DNA of 64,000 nt, taken from positions 188,629,154-188,693,153 of the forward strand of contig CM045762.1 of assembly GCA_025200525.1 (NCBI GenBank), written 5' to 3'. Both the position numbers and the translations under genes were made by a program. Positions 11,611-23,652 of the stretch are shown piece by piece. Within the stretch, counting starts at the first letter, position 1. Every line of letters begins with the position of its first letter. The DNA comes from Camellia lanceoleosa. Taxonomy: Eukaryota > Streptophyta > Magnoliopsida > Ericales > Theaceae. Below the pieces are notes generated by a model. That model ran no database searches, had not been told where the DNA came from, and saw only the letters and a program-made list of their open reading frames with translations.

Positions 11611-14600
11611 TGTAACATGCCCGGGGGGTACCCGCGCGCGTTAAACAGTTCGGACGCCCGAGATCTCTTTGATCTCAAGTCTCACGAGTGCAATGTGAAA
11701 CGTAGATGAGAGTCCAGATTTGGAAACTTTTATTTAGAATCCATTTTATTGCAATTTTGTCAAAAATGGACTGCGTCGTCAAATTTCAGAGTCGCCACCT
11801 AATATTTTGGGGAATTAGGAAACCCATGACTCGGTGCCAAGGCCACTGTTCGTCGTAACCAAGGATGCTTGGCTCGGAACCTTAGGTATGAGAAAGGAAG
11901 GTCAATAATGAGCACCCCCGCTCACCCGATCAAAAGATCGGCCTCTACTAAACTATGATATGACTTTTTATTTTCTTTATATGTTCATGTTCTAATTATT
12001 GAATAAATCCTAAAATTTACTATGTGAAGCACACAAGTATAGACTAGTTTGCTCAAATTGGAACAATTCAACTTCATGTTTGTTTTTCGAAAAGGGTTTG
12101 AATTTGTCACTTGACGAAGTGGGCTTAAAGTTTGTGAATTTGCCACTACAAAGTGGGCTTAAAACGTACATTTATTGAATTATTCCAATTCAAACAACAA
12201 GCCTTCATCCACAGGCATTCATACAGTTTATCACTTAAGCAAATAGCCACATGATAGGATGCTAAACATAATAAGAAAATCACACACAAATGAGATGCTA
12301 AAGCATAAAAACTCACAAATTGACCGATGTCCCTCGAATAGCTACAAAACAAGATTAGTAAAATATGCATGATCTTATATACAGAATCCTAATGCAATTC
12401 ACTCATGAGATGCACTAAAAATTCGGCTTCTAAAATATGGCATGTGAAACATTGCAAAACATGTGATAGCGCACAAAATCATGGGATAATCAATTAAAGC
12501 ATAAAGATGCAAATTTAGCCGAATTTTATGCATGGAGCATGGATGTAAGGCAGAGATATGCATGACATGTCAGATATATACATATGTACAGTTAGGGAAA
12601 GCAATTAAAGAATGGGATAAAAAGAAACGGGTTGGAGGATTATTACAACACTTAAATTATTACATATCCGAATGAGAGAGAAATAAAATAAAATCCTCAC
12701 AAGCACTCAAAATAAAAATAAAATAAGTAAATAAAATGAAGCAGGGATACACCCTGTATAACTAAGCACTTGCTGATAAAACTCATATTAAGCCCACAAA
12801 TTGAGCCCACTTGAAGTCCATGTAAAGCCAACTCCGGCCTGATAGTCCATGCGAAACCAACTCAAGTTTGGTAGTCCATCTATGTTTGTTTTTATTTTCA
12901 GCTTCAAAATTGCACCCTACCCATGCACACCGAGACCCACTCTCTCTGTCTCTCTAAACATTTTCTCTAAACAAAATATATCTTTTACCGAGCAATACTA
13001 CATACCACTAATCTATCATCATTAACTTCAACACTAGTGAGGTGGCAATTGAAAAAAAACAAAAAAACACAAAAACCAAGACACAAAACACATGTGGCAG
13101 TGGATGGGACCAACTGCCACATCATTAGAGCCACCATTAATTAGTGGTCTAAAGCATTTTTGATCTTTTACCACCTCATTCTTAACACCACTCCAGCCCG
13201 CAGAGAGAGAGAGAGAGCGCGTGCTGTGTTTGTTTTTTTATTTTAGCTTCAGATCATGGCTCCTTCCCGAGAGAGAGAGAGCTTTTGTGTTGATTATTAC
13301 CATAAAACTAGCAAGAAAGAGAGAGAGATCAGCCAAGGAGGTTGACCCCCCTATGTGTGTGTCTCTTTCTTCTCTATAAAAATCTCTCTCAAAATATATT
13401 TTTCAACCCACCCTCATGAACACCCTCCCAGCCCGCAGAGAGAGAGATTACGAGAGGGAGCAGCCCCTCCCTCTGTGTTGATGTGTGTCCTGTATCACTG
13501 TGTGTATATCTGTCTTCTCCCCCTCAGTGCTCTTCTCTCTGAAAAACAGTGTGCGAGTGTGTGGTCCCTCTCAATGGTGGTTCTGCTGGGTGTCTTCAAG
13601 AGAGACCCCCCCCCCCCCCGAGAGCTGTGAGTGTGTGCTCGGTTGTGTATTGTGTGCTTAGTGTATCAGTGAGAGAGAGGTTGGTCGAGTGATGGAACCC
13701 CAAGAGAGAGATTGGTTATCTTCTCCATACATGTATCTTGTGTGTGATAGTAGACCCAGAGAGATCATGCATCTCTTGTGTCTTGACCACCTCCACCGAT
13801 TGGCCCCTAGGGAGAGAGATAAGAGAGAGAGTGTCGATGTGGGTGTGTGTCATGTGCATGTGTTGGGTGTGTCTTGTGGTTGTGTGTCAATCTGCCTCTG
13901 TGTGCATCTGGGTGTGTGTGTACCAGTGTGCTGTGTGTGGAAGGAGATGTGCTGGGTGCATGGGTTTGGGGTGTGTTTTTGTGAATCAGTGAGCTCCTCC
14001 CTCCACCGTGGTGTTGGGTCTCTCCTCTAAATGGGTATGTTGGTTGTCTCCATTATAGAGAGAAAAGGTGGTGTGCGTGGTCTGTGTGGGTCTCTAGAGA
14101 GAGAGAGGGGTGGGTTTCTTTGTAGAGAGAGAGAGAGAGCCCGTGTGTGTGGTGTTCTGTGTTCTGTGTGCTGTGTGTGTGTAGCGTGTGTTGGGTCTGT
14201 GTTGTGTGTGTTGGTGATGGTGTATCAGTGGGAGGGAGATGACAGTGTGTGTATGGGTCGTGTGTCTATGGGTTTGTGATGGGTGCCGTGAGTGTTTGCT
14301 GGGTTGCCGAGAGAGAGAGAGAGGGCAAGTCATACATGTGTGTGTGTGTGCTGTCTCTCTACTCCTCTCCTCAAGCCGAGAGAGAGCCCGAGAGATGTCT
14401 GTGTAGATGCTCCATCTATATTCCAGAGAAGACCCCCCGGCCATGTGAACCTCTCTTTTGCTTTATATTTTTAAAATTAAAGTGGAGAGACTCTCCTTAT
14501 GAGCTGTATCCATGTATCCTTTTAAAAGTCTAACTTATCTATCATCTCCACTCTTCTTATTTTTCTTTTTTGTTTTGTTTTCTCCACAATTCTAATCTAT

Positions 14601-15016
14601 CTCCACCAAAAGTTATATGTATTTTATTTTCAAATTCTTCCACTATTTTTCAAACTTATTTCACCAAATTGAGTCCCACTCACTGAATTATTTTCCACTC
14701 AAAACTTATCATCACCTGACCCTCTCTTTTTCTTTTCTTTATTTTCTTTTTCATTTTTTTATTTTTTTGTTTTGTTTTTGTTATTATTATTTTTTTATTT
14801 CTAAAATACACCACCTCAAAATATATACACACACATCAAATTATATAAAAACATATAAAATTATAAAATACAACAAAATAATAAACTATATGATATAAAC
14901 TAATTTGGCCAAAATAAGTGAGGTTTGGGATTAAAATTTAAATTTGATTTTTTTTGGTGAGGGTGGTCAAAACAAAGGGCCCAAGTCTTAGGGCTGGTCA
15001 AAATGGGGTGTCTACA
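11611..15016 (-). repeat. 3.4-kb LTR, Tat/Ogre-like
   Basis: Bounded by TG/CA with plus-strand ends TGTAACATGC (left) and GGGGTGTCTACA (right). Its first 40 bases and last several hundred bases (for example 11700-12210) match, in inverse orientation, the LTR at 25173-28525. The block 13200-14450 is extremely GA/CT- and GT/TG-rich. No coding gene is supported in this stretch. Confidence 0.75.
13200..14450. repeat. GA- and TG-rich simple-sequence block inside the LTR
   Basis: Long runs of GAGAGA and TGTGTG interrupted by a C-run (13609-13618). The phrase CAGCCCGCAGAGAGAGA occurs twice (about 13193 and 13429). Several open frames of 80-116 codons here are by-products of the biased composition. 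Confidence 0.75.
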
Positions 15017-15169
15017 GACACTAGTTGCAAGCAAGTGACTAGTCTGTCCACTGAGTCCTCTGATTTAGGATTGTGCATTTTTGTCATTTTGGTTCAGGTC
15101 ATTGCTAAACTTAGAACCAACCCAATCATGACCGCTTCTAGGGTTTTTGACCTAGGACTGAACCAATCA

Positions 15170-15785
15170 TGAACCACACCAAACCAAACCAAACCAAACC
15201 AAACTAAGCCTTGTGTCCTAAATCAAGTGGGGTTTGATACATTAATCATTTTTTGCCATTCAACTCTATTAAGGGATATAAGAATAAAATATTGTTTTAA
15301 AATTTAATACAAGCCAACAACCACAAATAGTCATGTTATGTTTAGTAGATTATACAAAAAGTTTATGTGAGTAATCCATTGTGTAAAAATAAATGCCATG
15401 TTATGTTAACACTTAATAAGCCAACGTGGAATAAGTTGTTTAGATGAAGATTGGAAATGAATTCTAATGAGCCCTAACTTTCGTCTCATATATGAAATGA
15501 TCAAATGAAATCAAGTCCACCTTAGTATTTGCAATACAACGACATGAAGATATGTGAACATAAATAGAATACTATACAATATATATAGGCTCGGGTCTTG
15601 GGTTGGTTCAGTTTAGGCATGACCTAAATTGAGACGGAACCAATCCTATCGGGTTGATGATTTTAAGACCCAAAACCAAACCATTGTTTTGAAAAAACCA
15701 ACCCAACCCATAGAGGTGAGGTTGGTTTGGTTTTTGGTTTCCTCTGTATTTGTGCACCCTTTCTCTGATTGCAATATAGTAGGTG
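15170..15785 (-). mobile_element. hAT-like element fragment
   Basis: The segment 15420-15780 is an inverted relative of 32680-33075: AGGGCTCATTAGAATTCATT in the second copy corresponds to the reverse complement of 15461-15480 here, and both have the CCAAAACCAAACC / GGTTTGGTTT and ACCCATAGAGGT-type parts. ACCAAACCAAACC repeats lie at 15176-15205. No coding sequence. Class is inferred from the better-preserved copy, and the ends are uncertain. Confidence 0.5.
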
Positions 15786-16178
15786 CAAAAAGCACCTGGT
15801 CTCCTTGTCACGCTTGATCTGCGCTACAACTTGGTGTCACTGCTCAATTTCTCATTGACTATGCGAAACGAGGTCAGTAGAAGCATCATGACCAGTCTTA
15901 GAAACAGAGCACATTACATCACCCTAGGCCTTTGTTTGCTCGAGTATCTTGACTTGGGTATTTATTTGCTCAGATATCTCATCCTAGGTGTTCGTCTGCT
16001 CAGGTAACACCATATCAACCTGGTTCCCCAATATGCTGAATAGGGTCGGTAGTTGCATATACATGCCTACTCCCAGAAAGAGGCATGTCAACCGGGACCT
16101 CTAATACCTCTAATTCTCTTCCTAACCTTGACTCATCCACGATCATTATGCAAGAATGATGTTGTTTGCCACCATCAT
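15786..16178. other. Intergenic with a short tandem repeat
   Basis: Between about 15918 and 16005, three related units of about 30 bp repeat the pattern CCTAGG...TTTGCTC...GTATCT. Nothing else is recognisable and no gene is supported. Confidence 0.55.
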
Positions 16179-18460
16179 TGTCACAACCCAAACCCGAGTA
16201 TGATTGGCCATGGCCCACAGGGCCTTAGCCCAAGGCACACGTAAACCTAAACACAAATCCATAATCACATTGAACAATTATACAATAGTCTAGTAATAAA
16301 TAATCAAACTTAATCCAGTGACATGCCACAAGTATAAACAGCAAAACCAACCGTAATCAATACCATCCAAACTTATGGGATATAAACAGCTCACATATCA
16401 AAATAATCCTAAATGAACCTCAATAAAATAAAAATAAATATGCACAAACTTGACATGACAATCTAAAACAATATAAATGAATGTCCTAGAGGTCCATGCA
16501 ATTGAGTTTTCACTACACCATGAATCCACTTTAATTCCTTCTAATACCTAGAAATGATAAACAACTAAATCAGCTAATAGCTTAGTGAGTAGCAAGATGG
16601 ATAGTAAATACAGTTTTGAAAACACGGTTTGATTCCAAAATGAGATATATATATATATATAACAGAAACTAGATTGACATATAATTTTGATAAAGATAAT
16701 CTGTTTCAAAAAGAAGGTTCCACAGTTCAACAGTTAAAATACTTATATCTCTCAAGAACATGATAAATGACATTTTCCTCTTAAAACAAATTACAACATG
16801 AACACCAATAATTTTTTGGGTACCAAGAATAACAAGTAATATGCCACATAGTTCTCAAGGCAATAAGCCCGTTGGATCCAATATTGAACCAAGAGTCATC
16901 CTCGGGGTGGCAACTCGGACCTTTTCTCTAAGATGATCCAATTGAAAGGTCACCTAGCCTAGCCTTGGTCTTTTCCTTACAATCGTTGAGCACTAGAGTC
17001 ATCACAGCCCAACTTGGATCTGTTCCCTAGTGGCCAGAGTTACCACACACAGTTGAATAATTTCCTTGGACTAAAATACACAGATGGTCTCGATAATCAA
17101 TACAATTCAGTTTCGCAAAACATGGTAGTTCACCATTATAAATATAAGACCATAACAAATAGTTTACAGTATGCAAAGTTTACACATGTTTCAAAACTAA
17201 TTTAATTCCATTGATAATATAATAATTTATCAAAACAGTTTAGTCCTGAAACAACAATTTAATTTTCCAACAGTTCAGGGTAGGAAAACATTTATAAAAA
17301 TATGTAGCATGCAACTACTCACCTGAAAACGAAATAATATAATCCTCAAACAGAGTATGAAAGTCCAACTAGTGCCCTGAACCAAGTGTGAAAACTACAC
17401 GTCACTACTAATTTAAAAATACTAAAGAGAATAATAAACCAAGTACTCCACACTAAAGCGCACTAACACAACTCAACCCCACTCACTGTTACTCTTAAAT
17501 AATACCTAAGTGCAGGTTCTTCAAGGTCTAAAATTACCCAAGACATGGGTTCAAAACAAAACTTAAAAGTAACCTTAAGTTAAAACGGAATTTTAAACAA
17601 ATTTTCCCAATCTATTCGCTAACTTTGAAAATTAAAAAATCCACTCAACACTACTCGAAAAATTCTAAAACCCTCCAGATATAAACTAATATATCCTAAG
17701 TTTCAAACCCAATTGGTTTCACTTGATTTTCTTATCAAAATAATTATTTACAATTAATTATATCCAAACAGGTTTCTTTCTACAGCACTTTAAAGAAACT
17801 AATGGTTCTCTTACTATACATGAGAAATCAATGCAAGGAAAAAAATGCAAGAAACTAGACTCGTAACTGGTTCTAATGACGCTGATTTGATAATTTTTGG
17901 ATTTATACCCAAAGAGAACGACACTTCGAAGTTACTATTTTACACCAGTTTTCTGGACAGATTTGAATGTATCAGTTAATACAGATTTTGACTCCCAAAT
18001 ATTATGACAAAATTCTGATATGCAATTTAATACGTAATTAATCTACTGTAAAAATTTCAATTCAAAATTCATCCATTTGATATGGTTCCTCAATTTTTAA
18101 AATTTGTGGTTATGTACAGAATTTTTTAGACTAAGAATTACACCCATTAATTCCCATCACACCCAAACAACGCATCCATTCCTCTTATTCCTTCTCAGCA
18201 ACAAGCAAATCACACACATGAACCATAAACACAATATATAAATATAATAAAATAGGACAATACCTATTTGCTGAGCCACAAAGGTGCTGGAAGTTCCTTT
18301 CTCTCCCTTTGTCTTTTTTATCTCTTGCTCTCTCTTTCTCCCTCACTCTTACATTGATGCTTGGCTGCTGCTATTGTCACTGCTATATGTTGTATTAGGC
18401 AACCTAGGGTTTCTATATATATATATATATATTTATATCTAAACAAAAGGCTCTAAAATA
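16179..18460. repeat. LTR-like repeat, probably chromovirus-type
   Basis: The left end TGTCACAACCCAAACCCG is the reverse complement of the kind of terminus seen at the right end of the LTR at 33694-38789 (CGGGTTTGGGGTGTGACA). The right part has a TA-rich tract (18413-18440) next to CT-rich sequence, like a reversed promoter and leader region. This suggests a minus-strand LTR of about 2.3 kb. I could not find a matching right terminus or target duplication, so it may be truncated. No coding potential. Confidence 0.5.
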
Positions 18461-18485
18461 TTAACTTTTTATTTGTATTTTATTT

Positions 18486-19985
18486 TCTAATCTTCTGAGA
18501 GGGAAGATTTGCACGACAGTACAGCCGAGCTGAGGCGACGTCAAACTTAACGGAATGCACGGCGCCGAGCTAACGCCTCTATTGATGCGACTGACTTGCA
18601 CGGTCGGAGACAATGACCGAACAAGCGCTTGGCTGGCTAAGCTGTGACTTCGCCGCGTCAGAGACGAGCTCGGAGTGGCGAATGGTAACCGAGCTATTAG
18701 GTGATCCGGGTTGGGCTGAGGCTGCAGCGAGGCCGGCATGCCTCTGACCGGCCAGCCGAGATGAACGGCTTCGTGTGACCGAGAATTAAGATGGACTGGT
18801 TGGAGGCCGGCATACCTCGCAATCGGTGGGTCCTGATGAGCTGGTCTGGAGTAGCTCGGCCGGAGTGGTCTGGCTTTCGCCTGATCCCAAGGGACAGGTC
18901 GGCAATATATAGCTCGGTTATGTACATGTGATGGTGATCTTCCACAAGTAATAGGCCGACCGTGGTACTCCGGTTATGTGTGCCACCTGGGCCAATGGCG
19001 CGAGGGAGAGGACATCTGCTCCACGCACGCCTCAATACCGTTAGACAATTCTGTGTATACTGGTGGAAGGACAAAACCTTTACACGCGTAAGGTGGTGAG
19101 AGGCGCGCGTTGCCACCTGTCAAGGGAAGGACAGCAGAGGAAGTGCGCGCACAACCTTGAGGCTACATGGCCAGCCTAGAAATAGGGAAAAAGACGAACG
19201 TTGGAGGTATGGAATTCGCTCTCACAAACGCTCTCTTCTCATTGTCTTCTTCCTTAGAGAACTGACTTGATCGTCGGAGGGTCTTTCCGACACACCACCG
19301 CCGGGCAGCTCACTATTTTTGTGTTGCAGAGATAGACGCCGTCGCCAGAAGCTTGACGTTCAAGGCGTACGGAGAGCAAAGGATATTTCGACCCCGTACA
19401 TCTTCCATAAATAGACAAGTAGCAAAATCTAACTTGACCTTTCTCTTTGACTGAGGGGACAGAGGCAAACCACTGTTCTCAGATAGCCAATCTATAGCAG
19501 CGTCCTCCTGACGAGTCAAAGGCGCCTCAAATACATCCAACCCCTCTAAAGTATTCTGAGGAATAGGAAGGCCACCGGGTCCCTACTCAAAGGAACTCCT
19601 GTCATCAATAAGCCTTAACGGAGCCTTCAATAGCACCACTCTTATTTTGCAACTGCTCTCCACTCCCGAACCAAAAGAAATATTTACTGCAAAGTGATTG
19701 ATACAACTCTTGAAATAAACTATTGAGCGCGGGTCCTCTTGGTTTTCAAAAATGAATAGGCCTCAGTTGAACCCAAAACCCTTTTCTTTCTAGCATCTCT
19801 AATGTTCGTAATTGAGTCCATGCCCCTTTTCTTTAATGTAACTCCTGTGGCCTTGGTTGAATCCAAACCTCTTTTCTTTTGTGTAACTCCTACAATGCCA
19901 TTGGTGGGTGCCAATACCTTGTGTATGTTGGATAAAAGAGTGGCATAGCCTTTTAATTGAAAAATACATAATAGGGATACACATT
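18486..19985 (-). pseudogene. Unidentified minus-strand coding remnant split by a solo LTR
   Basis: From about 19985 leftwards the minus strand gives protein-like but broken frames: three related units (VTQKKRGLDSTKATG, VTLKKRGMDSITNIR, DARKKRVLGSTEA), then KIRVVLLKAPLRLIDDRSSF, a stop, and LDVFEAPLTRQEDAAIDWLS through KVKLDFATCLFMED. If the solo LTR (18496-19400) and one TCTTC copy are removed, MED is followed at once by TAG at about 18488-18486, so the insertion landed at the extreme 3' end. Lys/Arg-rich repeats and breaks resemble transposon ORF1-type sequence, but I cannot assign a family. It is not functional as it stands. Confidence 0.4.
18496..19400 (+). mobile_element. Solo LTR related to the 101-7031 element
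   Basis: 905 bp, starting TGAGAGGGAAGATTTGC and ending CGACCCCGTACA, with a perfect 5-bp target duplication TCTTC at 18491-18495 and 19401-19405. Its 3' part (ACTTGATCGTCGGAGGGTC, CACCGCCGGGCAGCTCACT, GGATATTTCG...CCGTACA) parallels the LTRs of the gag-only element read on the minus strand, so it is a GC-rich relative in the opposite orientation. The open frames inside are not genes. A solo LTR forms by recombination between the two LTRs of a full element. Confidence 0.82.
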
Positions 19986-20202
19986 TTTATCTGTAAATGC
20001 TGAGTACATAGTAAACATATATAGAAAATTGAGAATTGAATGAACAGATAGAGTGCATACCAATTTTGATTATTGGGTTGAAGTTTTAATTTTTAATAAT
20101 TGCCTTAGAACACAATAATGGGGAACAATATTATTAGAGACAACTGGGTTATTGGACAAAAAATGATTATTTTCTTACACTACATTTTCTTTCCAATGGC
20201 AG

Positions 20203-20250
20203 GCGTAGATGCTGACATGCTCGATGCACCCGTTGATTAACCAGTGCTTG
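20203..20250 (+). other. Micro-exon A1 (contains stop)
   Basis: 48 bp, acceptor CCAATGGCAG, donor GTATGAATTG. In phase 1 it reads VDADMLDAPVD-stop-PVL after a Gly codon completed by the previous exon. The TAA lies where related exons have CCA or similar. It looks like a hybrid of classes F and B and is the leftmost recognisable copy; homology starts about 140 bp upstream. Confidence 0.5.
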
Positions 20251-20499
20251 GTATGAATTGGAATTTTTAAGTTATAGTCAATTGGGTACAAGTTCTGATC
20301 AATGCGGAGATAGCTAGATAAAAAAAATTAAATAATTACACCTATAATTTCATTTCATATAACATTATGCAATGACACGAATATTTTTGAATGACGAGCA
20401 AAACATGAATTATCGCACCTCCCCTCACAACTTGTGGTTTACTAGATGGAAATTGATTATTTTCTTAACAAAATCTTTTTTTTTTCTCCTTTTCTCCAG

Positions 20500-20553
20500 A
20501 GGCAGGTGCAGATGCTGGCTCGCTTGTCGCACCTATTGGTCCTCTAGTGCTCG
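20500..20553 (+). other. Micro-exon B1 (donor lost)
   Basis: 54 bp, acceptor TTTTCTCCAG. In phase it reads EAGADAGSLVAPIGPLVL. The donor position reads GAAAGAACTG where copies B2 and B4 have GTAAGAACT, a single T-to-A loss of the GT. A second AG six bases in would give a 48-bp version. Confidence 0.55.
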
Positions 20554-20912
20554 GAAAGAACTGAAATTTTTTAAGTTGTAGTCAATTGGTTACAAGTTCT
20601 GATCAATGGAATGAAGTTGTAATTTTTAATAATTGACTTAACCAAAGAACAATGAGGAAAAATATTATTAACAAGTAGGCATCATTGAAAGCAAGTGCAG
20701 CTAGTTAGACAAAATTAAATAATTACACTTGTAATTTCTTTTCATATAACACTACGTAATGACATGAATGTTTTTGAATGTCAAGAAGCAAAACATGAAT
20801 TATTTGACCTCCGCTCACAAATAGTTGTGTAATGGGTAGAAATTGATTATTTTTTCAACACAATCTCTTTTTGTTTCGTTTCGATTTGTTTTTTTTCCAA
20901 TGGCTGGCATAG

Positions 20913-20951
20913 ATGGTGGCATGCTCGGCCCGATTGGGTCACTAGGATTAG
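20913..20951 (+). other. Micro-exon C1
   Basis: 39 bp, acceptor GGCTGGCATAG, donor GTATAGAGTTG. In phase it reads DGGMLGPIGSLGL. The AG used by most other classes is TG here, but the TAG six bases further on keeps phase and is present in all three C copies. Confidence 0.55.
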
Positions 20952-21121
20952 GTATAGAGTTGAAATTTTATAAGGTTTATTGAATTATGGGTTATAAGTT
21001 CTTATGTTTTTGTATATAACAAGCAAAACTTGAATTATTTGACATCGCTCAAAAATAGTGGTTTACGGGACAAAAACTATTTTTTTTTTTCAACACTGTC
21101 TTTTGTTTTTTCCAATTGTAG

Positions 21122-21157
21122 GCATATATACTGGTCTGCTCGGCCCTCCGATTGCCA
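21122..21157 (+). other. Micro-exon D1
   Basis: 36 bp, acceptor TTTTCCAATTGTAG, donor GTAAGAACTG. In phase it reads GIYTGLLGPPIA. The preceding C-D intron is only 170 bp, the shortest intron type of the array. Confidence 0.58.
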
Positions 21158-21493
21158 GTAAGAACTGAAATTTTGTTAGTTCTAGTGAATTGGTTACAAG
21201 TTTTGATCAATGGGATGAAGTTGTAATTTTTAATAATTGACTTAACCACAAAACAATAAAAAAAAATATTATTAACAAGTGGGCATTATGGGATGCAAGT
21301 GGAGATACTAGATTGACAAAATTAAATAATTACACGCCCGTAATTTCTGTTTATATAACGTTATGCAATGACATGAATTTCTTTGAATGTCAAGTAGCAA
21401 AAGATGAATTATCTGTCCTTCCCTCATGAATAGTGCTTTGCAGAACATAAACTGATTATTTTTTCTGCACTACCTTTTTTTTCGTAATGGCAG

Positions 21494-21541
21494 GCATATA
21501 TCCTGGCCTGCTCGTTGCACCTATTGGCCCACCAGAGCTTA
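21494..21541 (+). other. Micro-exon E1
   Basis: 48 bp, acceptor CGTAATGGCAG, donor GTATGAACTG. In phase it reads GIYPGLLVAPIGPPEL, the cleanest example of the repeat motif. Confidence 0.6.
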
Positions 21542-21889
21542 GTATGAACTGGAATTTTTAAAGTTGTAATCAATAGGTTGCAAGTTTTGATCAATGGGTT
21601 GAAGTTATAATTTTTAATAATTGACTTGCCATACAAAAATGAGGAAAAATGTTATTAAGAATTGGTTTTATGTGAAGGAAACGGAGATACGTAAAATCTC
21701 AAAATTAAATAATTTCACCGCCGTAAATTCTTTTCATGTAATGTTATGCAATGACATGAATTTTTTTTGAATGTCAACAAACAAAACTTAAATTATTTGT
21801 CCTCCCCTTACAAATAGTTGTATACTGGGTAGAAACTGATTATTTTTTCAAGACCATTTTCTTTTTTTTCTTCCCAATGGCATGCGTAG

Positions 21890-21931
21890 ATTTTGGCCTG
21901 CTTGATGTGCCAAATGATCCATCAACATTCG
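21890..21931 (+). other. Micro-exon F1
   Basis: 42 bp, acceptor GGCATGCGTAG, donor GTAATGACTG. In phase it reads DFGLLDVPNDPSTF. As in class C, the usual AG is lost and a TAG six bases downstream is used. Confidence 0.55.
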
Positions 21932-22251
21932 GTAATGACTGAAATTTAATACGTTGTAGTCATTTGGTTACAAGTTTCGATCATTAAGTTGGAGTTCTAT
22001 TTTTAAAAAAAATTGCCAAAAAATTATTAAGAATTGGGCATTATTGGAAACAAGTAGAGATACCAGGTGTGACAAAATCGTATAATTGCACTTCTAATCT
22101 CATTTTTTTGTAAGATTATGCAATGACAAAAATATTTTTTGAATGTTATCAACGAAAACTTGAATTATTTGACTCTTCCTCAGAACTAGTTCTTTACTAG
22201 TAAGAAATGGATTATTTTTTTTAACAATATCTTTTTTTTTACAATGGCTAG

Positions 22252-22297
22252 AGCTATGTTGGCCTACCAGACGTACCGATTGATCCACCAGCTTTCG
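22252..22297 (+). other. Micro-exon G1 (frame disturbed)
   Basis: 46 bp between acceptor CAATGGCTAG and donor GTAAGAATTG, two bases shorter than G2. The 3' part matches the PPAF ending of G2, but splicing at this AG would shift the frame. Confidence 0.5.
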
Positions 22298-22344
22298 GTA
22301 AGAATTGAAATTTTATAAGTTGTAGTTAATGGGTTTCAAGTTAT

Positions 22345-23652
22345 TGATGGGTCGTTGAACACACCAAAAATAAATCACTAAACTATACCAAATTCTATCA
22401 GAATAATGGCAAGTTCAGGTATCGATCTGCAGGGACAAATATGAAATTAGATTAATTCAATCGCAAAATTCCTAAATTAATTTTGATTAAAAAGATAAGA
22501 TTGATTTTATAACTAAACAGCAATTAAAAAAAATTGGGGAATTAGACTGACAACTAAAATTAGGGTTTGAGATATTAATTCTCGGGAAAAATTCTAGGGT
22601 AGAGAATTCACAACTAACCACATGAATTAGATTTAACATTGGCCACCAATTGCGATTTGGTTTGAACTACCCAATATTTCACAACTAGAAGTTTGAAATA
22701 TTAATCAAGAGGGTTGTTGCATTCAACGTACAGACACGAATCATCCCGAGTAGTACGAGTCGTTTGCTCTAAACTATGATAGCAACACGACCCGTCTCTC
22801 ATAACATGACTCGTCTCGTACTTTGAATACAAACACAAAGAAAACTAATGTATGGAAAGCATTAGACAATCACAGAGAATAAAAATGCTTGAAGAGATGA
22901 AATAAACGAATAGTAAAAACTTCTAAATCATCTATACATCCATTCAAACCAATTCACAATTAAAGCTAATAAGAAATCCTATTACATGGCTAGGGTTTCA
23001 TCAAAACCTTAGAAAAGACGACTAGCCACTCATAGAGGAGTGAGAAGAGGAAGAAGATGAGAAAGAAACCCCCATGGAAGTGTCCTTCAAGCTTTGGTAG
23101 AATATCACCTCTTTGAAACCCTAGCCTCCCTATTAAAGCTAATAAGAAATCCTATTACATGGCTAGGGTTTCATCAAAACCTTAGAAAAGACGACTAGCC
23201 ACTCATAGAGGAGTGAGAAGAGGAATAAGATGAGAAAGAAACCCCCATGGAAGTGTCCTTCAAGCTTTGGTAGAATATCACCTCTTTGAAACCCTAGCCT
23301 CCCTCTTTTCTGAATTAATTTTCGAACCCTAATTTTGGCTATTTTTCTGTCTTTTATTCGCAGCAAAACAGACCAAAAATTCCGTGTACGCGTCCCTAGG
23401 TGGGCCGCTCGAGCGCCCATATGGACCGCACATGCGGTTAAGCTTGGCCGTATGTGCGGTGGTTTGGCTGGCTCAGATTCTTCACTTCTCGCTCGGAGGA
23501 TTTGCTTTCGTGCCCTTTTTGATTGAATTTTCATATTTCCTGCCAAATTTGTACAAGTGCACAAAACACATCATCTCCACCGAATAAATAAAATTAAAAG
23601 ACTAAAAATGTAACTTAAGTGGCCTCAATGTGGTACCTTTAGGCCTACATCA
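22345..23652. mobile_element. Solo LTR in the G1-B2 intron
   Basis: 1308 bp, starting TGATGGGTCGTTGAACACACC and ending CCTACATCA, with a perfect target duplication GTTAT at 22340-22344 and 23653-23657. Without it, the intron is 337 bp, like its neighbours. No coding capacity. Strand and superfamily are not certain; CTGCAGGGACAAAT near its start is of the kind seen in plant copia LTRs. Confidence 0.8.
22959..23304. repeat. 173-bp tandem duplication inside the solo LTR
   Basis: ATTAAAGCTAATAAGAAATC through AACCCTAGCCTCCCT occurs twice head to tail with a 173-bp period (22959 and 23132). The copies are almost identical (GAAGAAGATG versus GAATAAGATG), so the duplication is recent relative to the surrounding array. 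Confidence 0.85.

Larger units (their letters stand above)
8825..15016 (-). mobile_element. Truncated Tat/Ogre-like LTR retrotransposon: 5' LTR, primer site, non-coding interior
   Basis: The minus-strand order is LTR 15016-11611, primer site 11610-11593, then non-coding interior running left. The LTR starts TGTAGACACCCCATTTTGACC and ends CATGTTACA. The primer-site region reads TGGCGACTCTATTGGGGA, the form seen in plant Tat/Ogre elements. The interior (about 11592-8825) has no gag or pol frame; it includes a minus-strand GGATACGTAGGTAGC stretch and internal repeats at 9080-10230. No 3' LTR is found to the left, so the element is truncated; the left limit given is approximate. A homologous LTR in the other orientation lies at 25173-28525. 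Confidence 0.7.

Noticed and set aside
13355..14533. Six overlapping frames of 80-116 codons
   Set aside because: GA/TG simple sequence inside a retrotransposon LTR; amino-acid composition follows the dinucleotides.
19313..19400. C-terminal 30 codons of the 75-codon minus-strand frame
   Set aside because: This part is inside the solo LTR; the original frame ends at MED just outside it.
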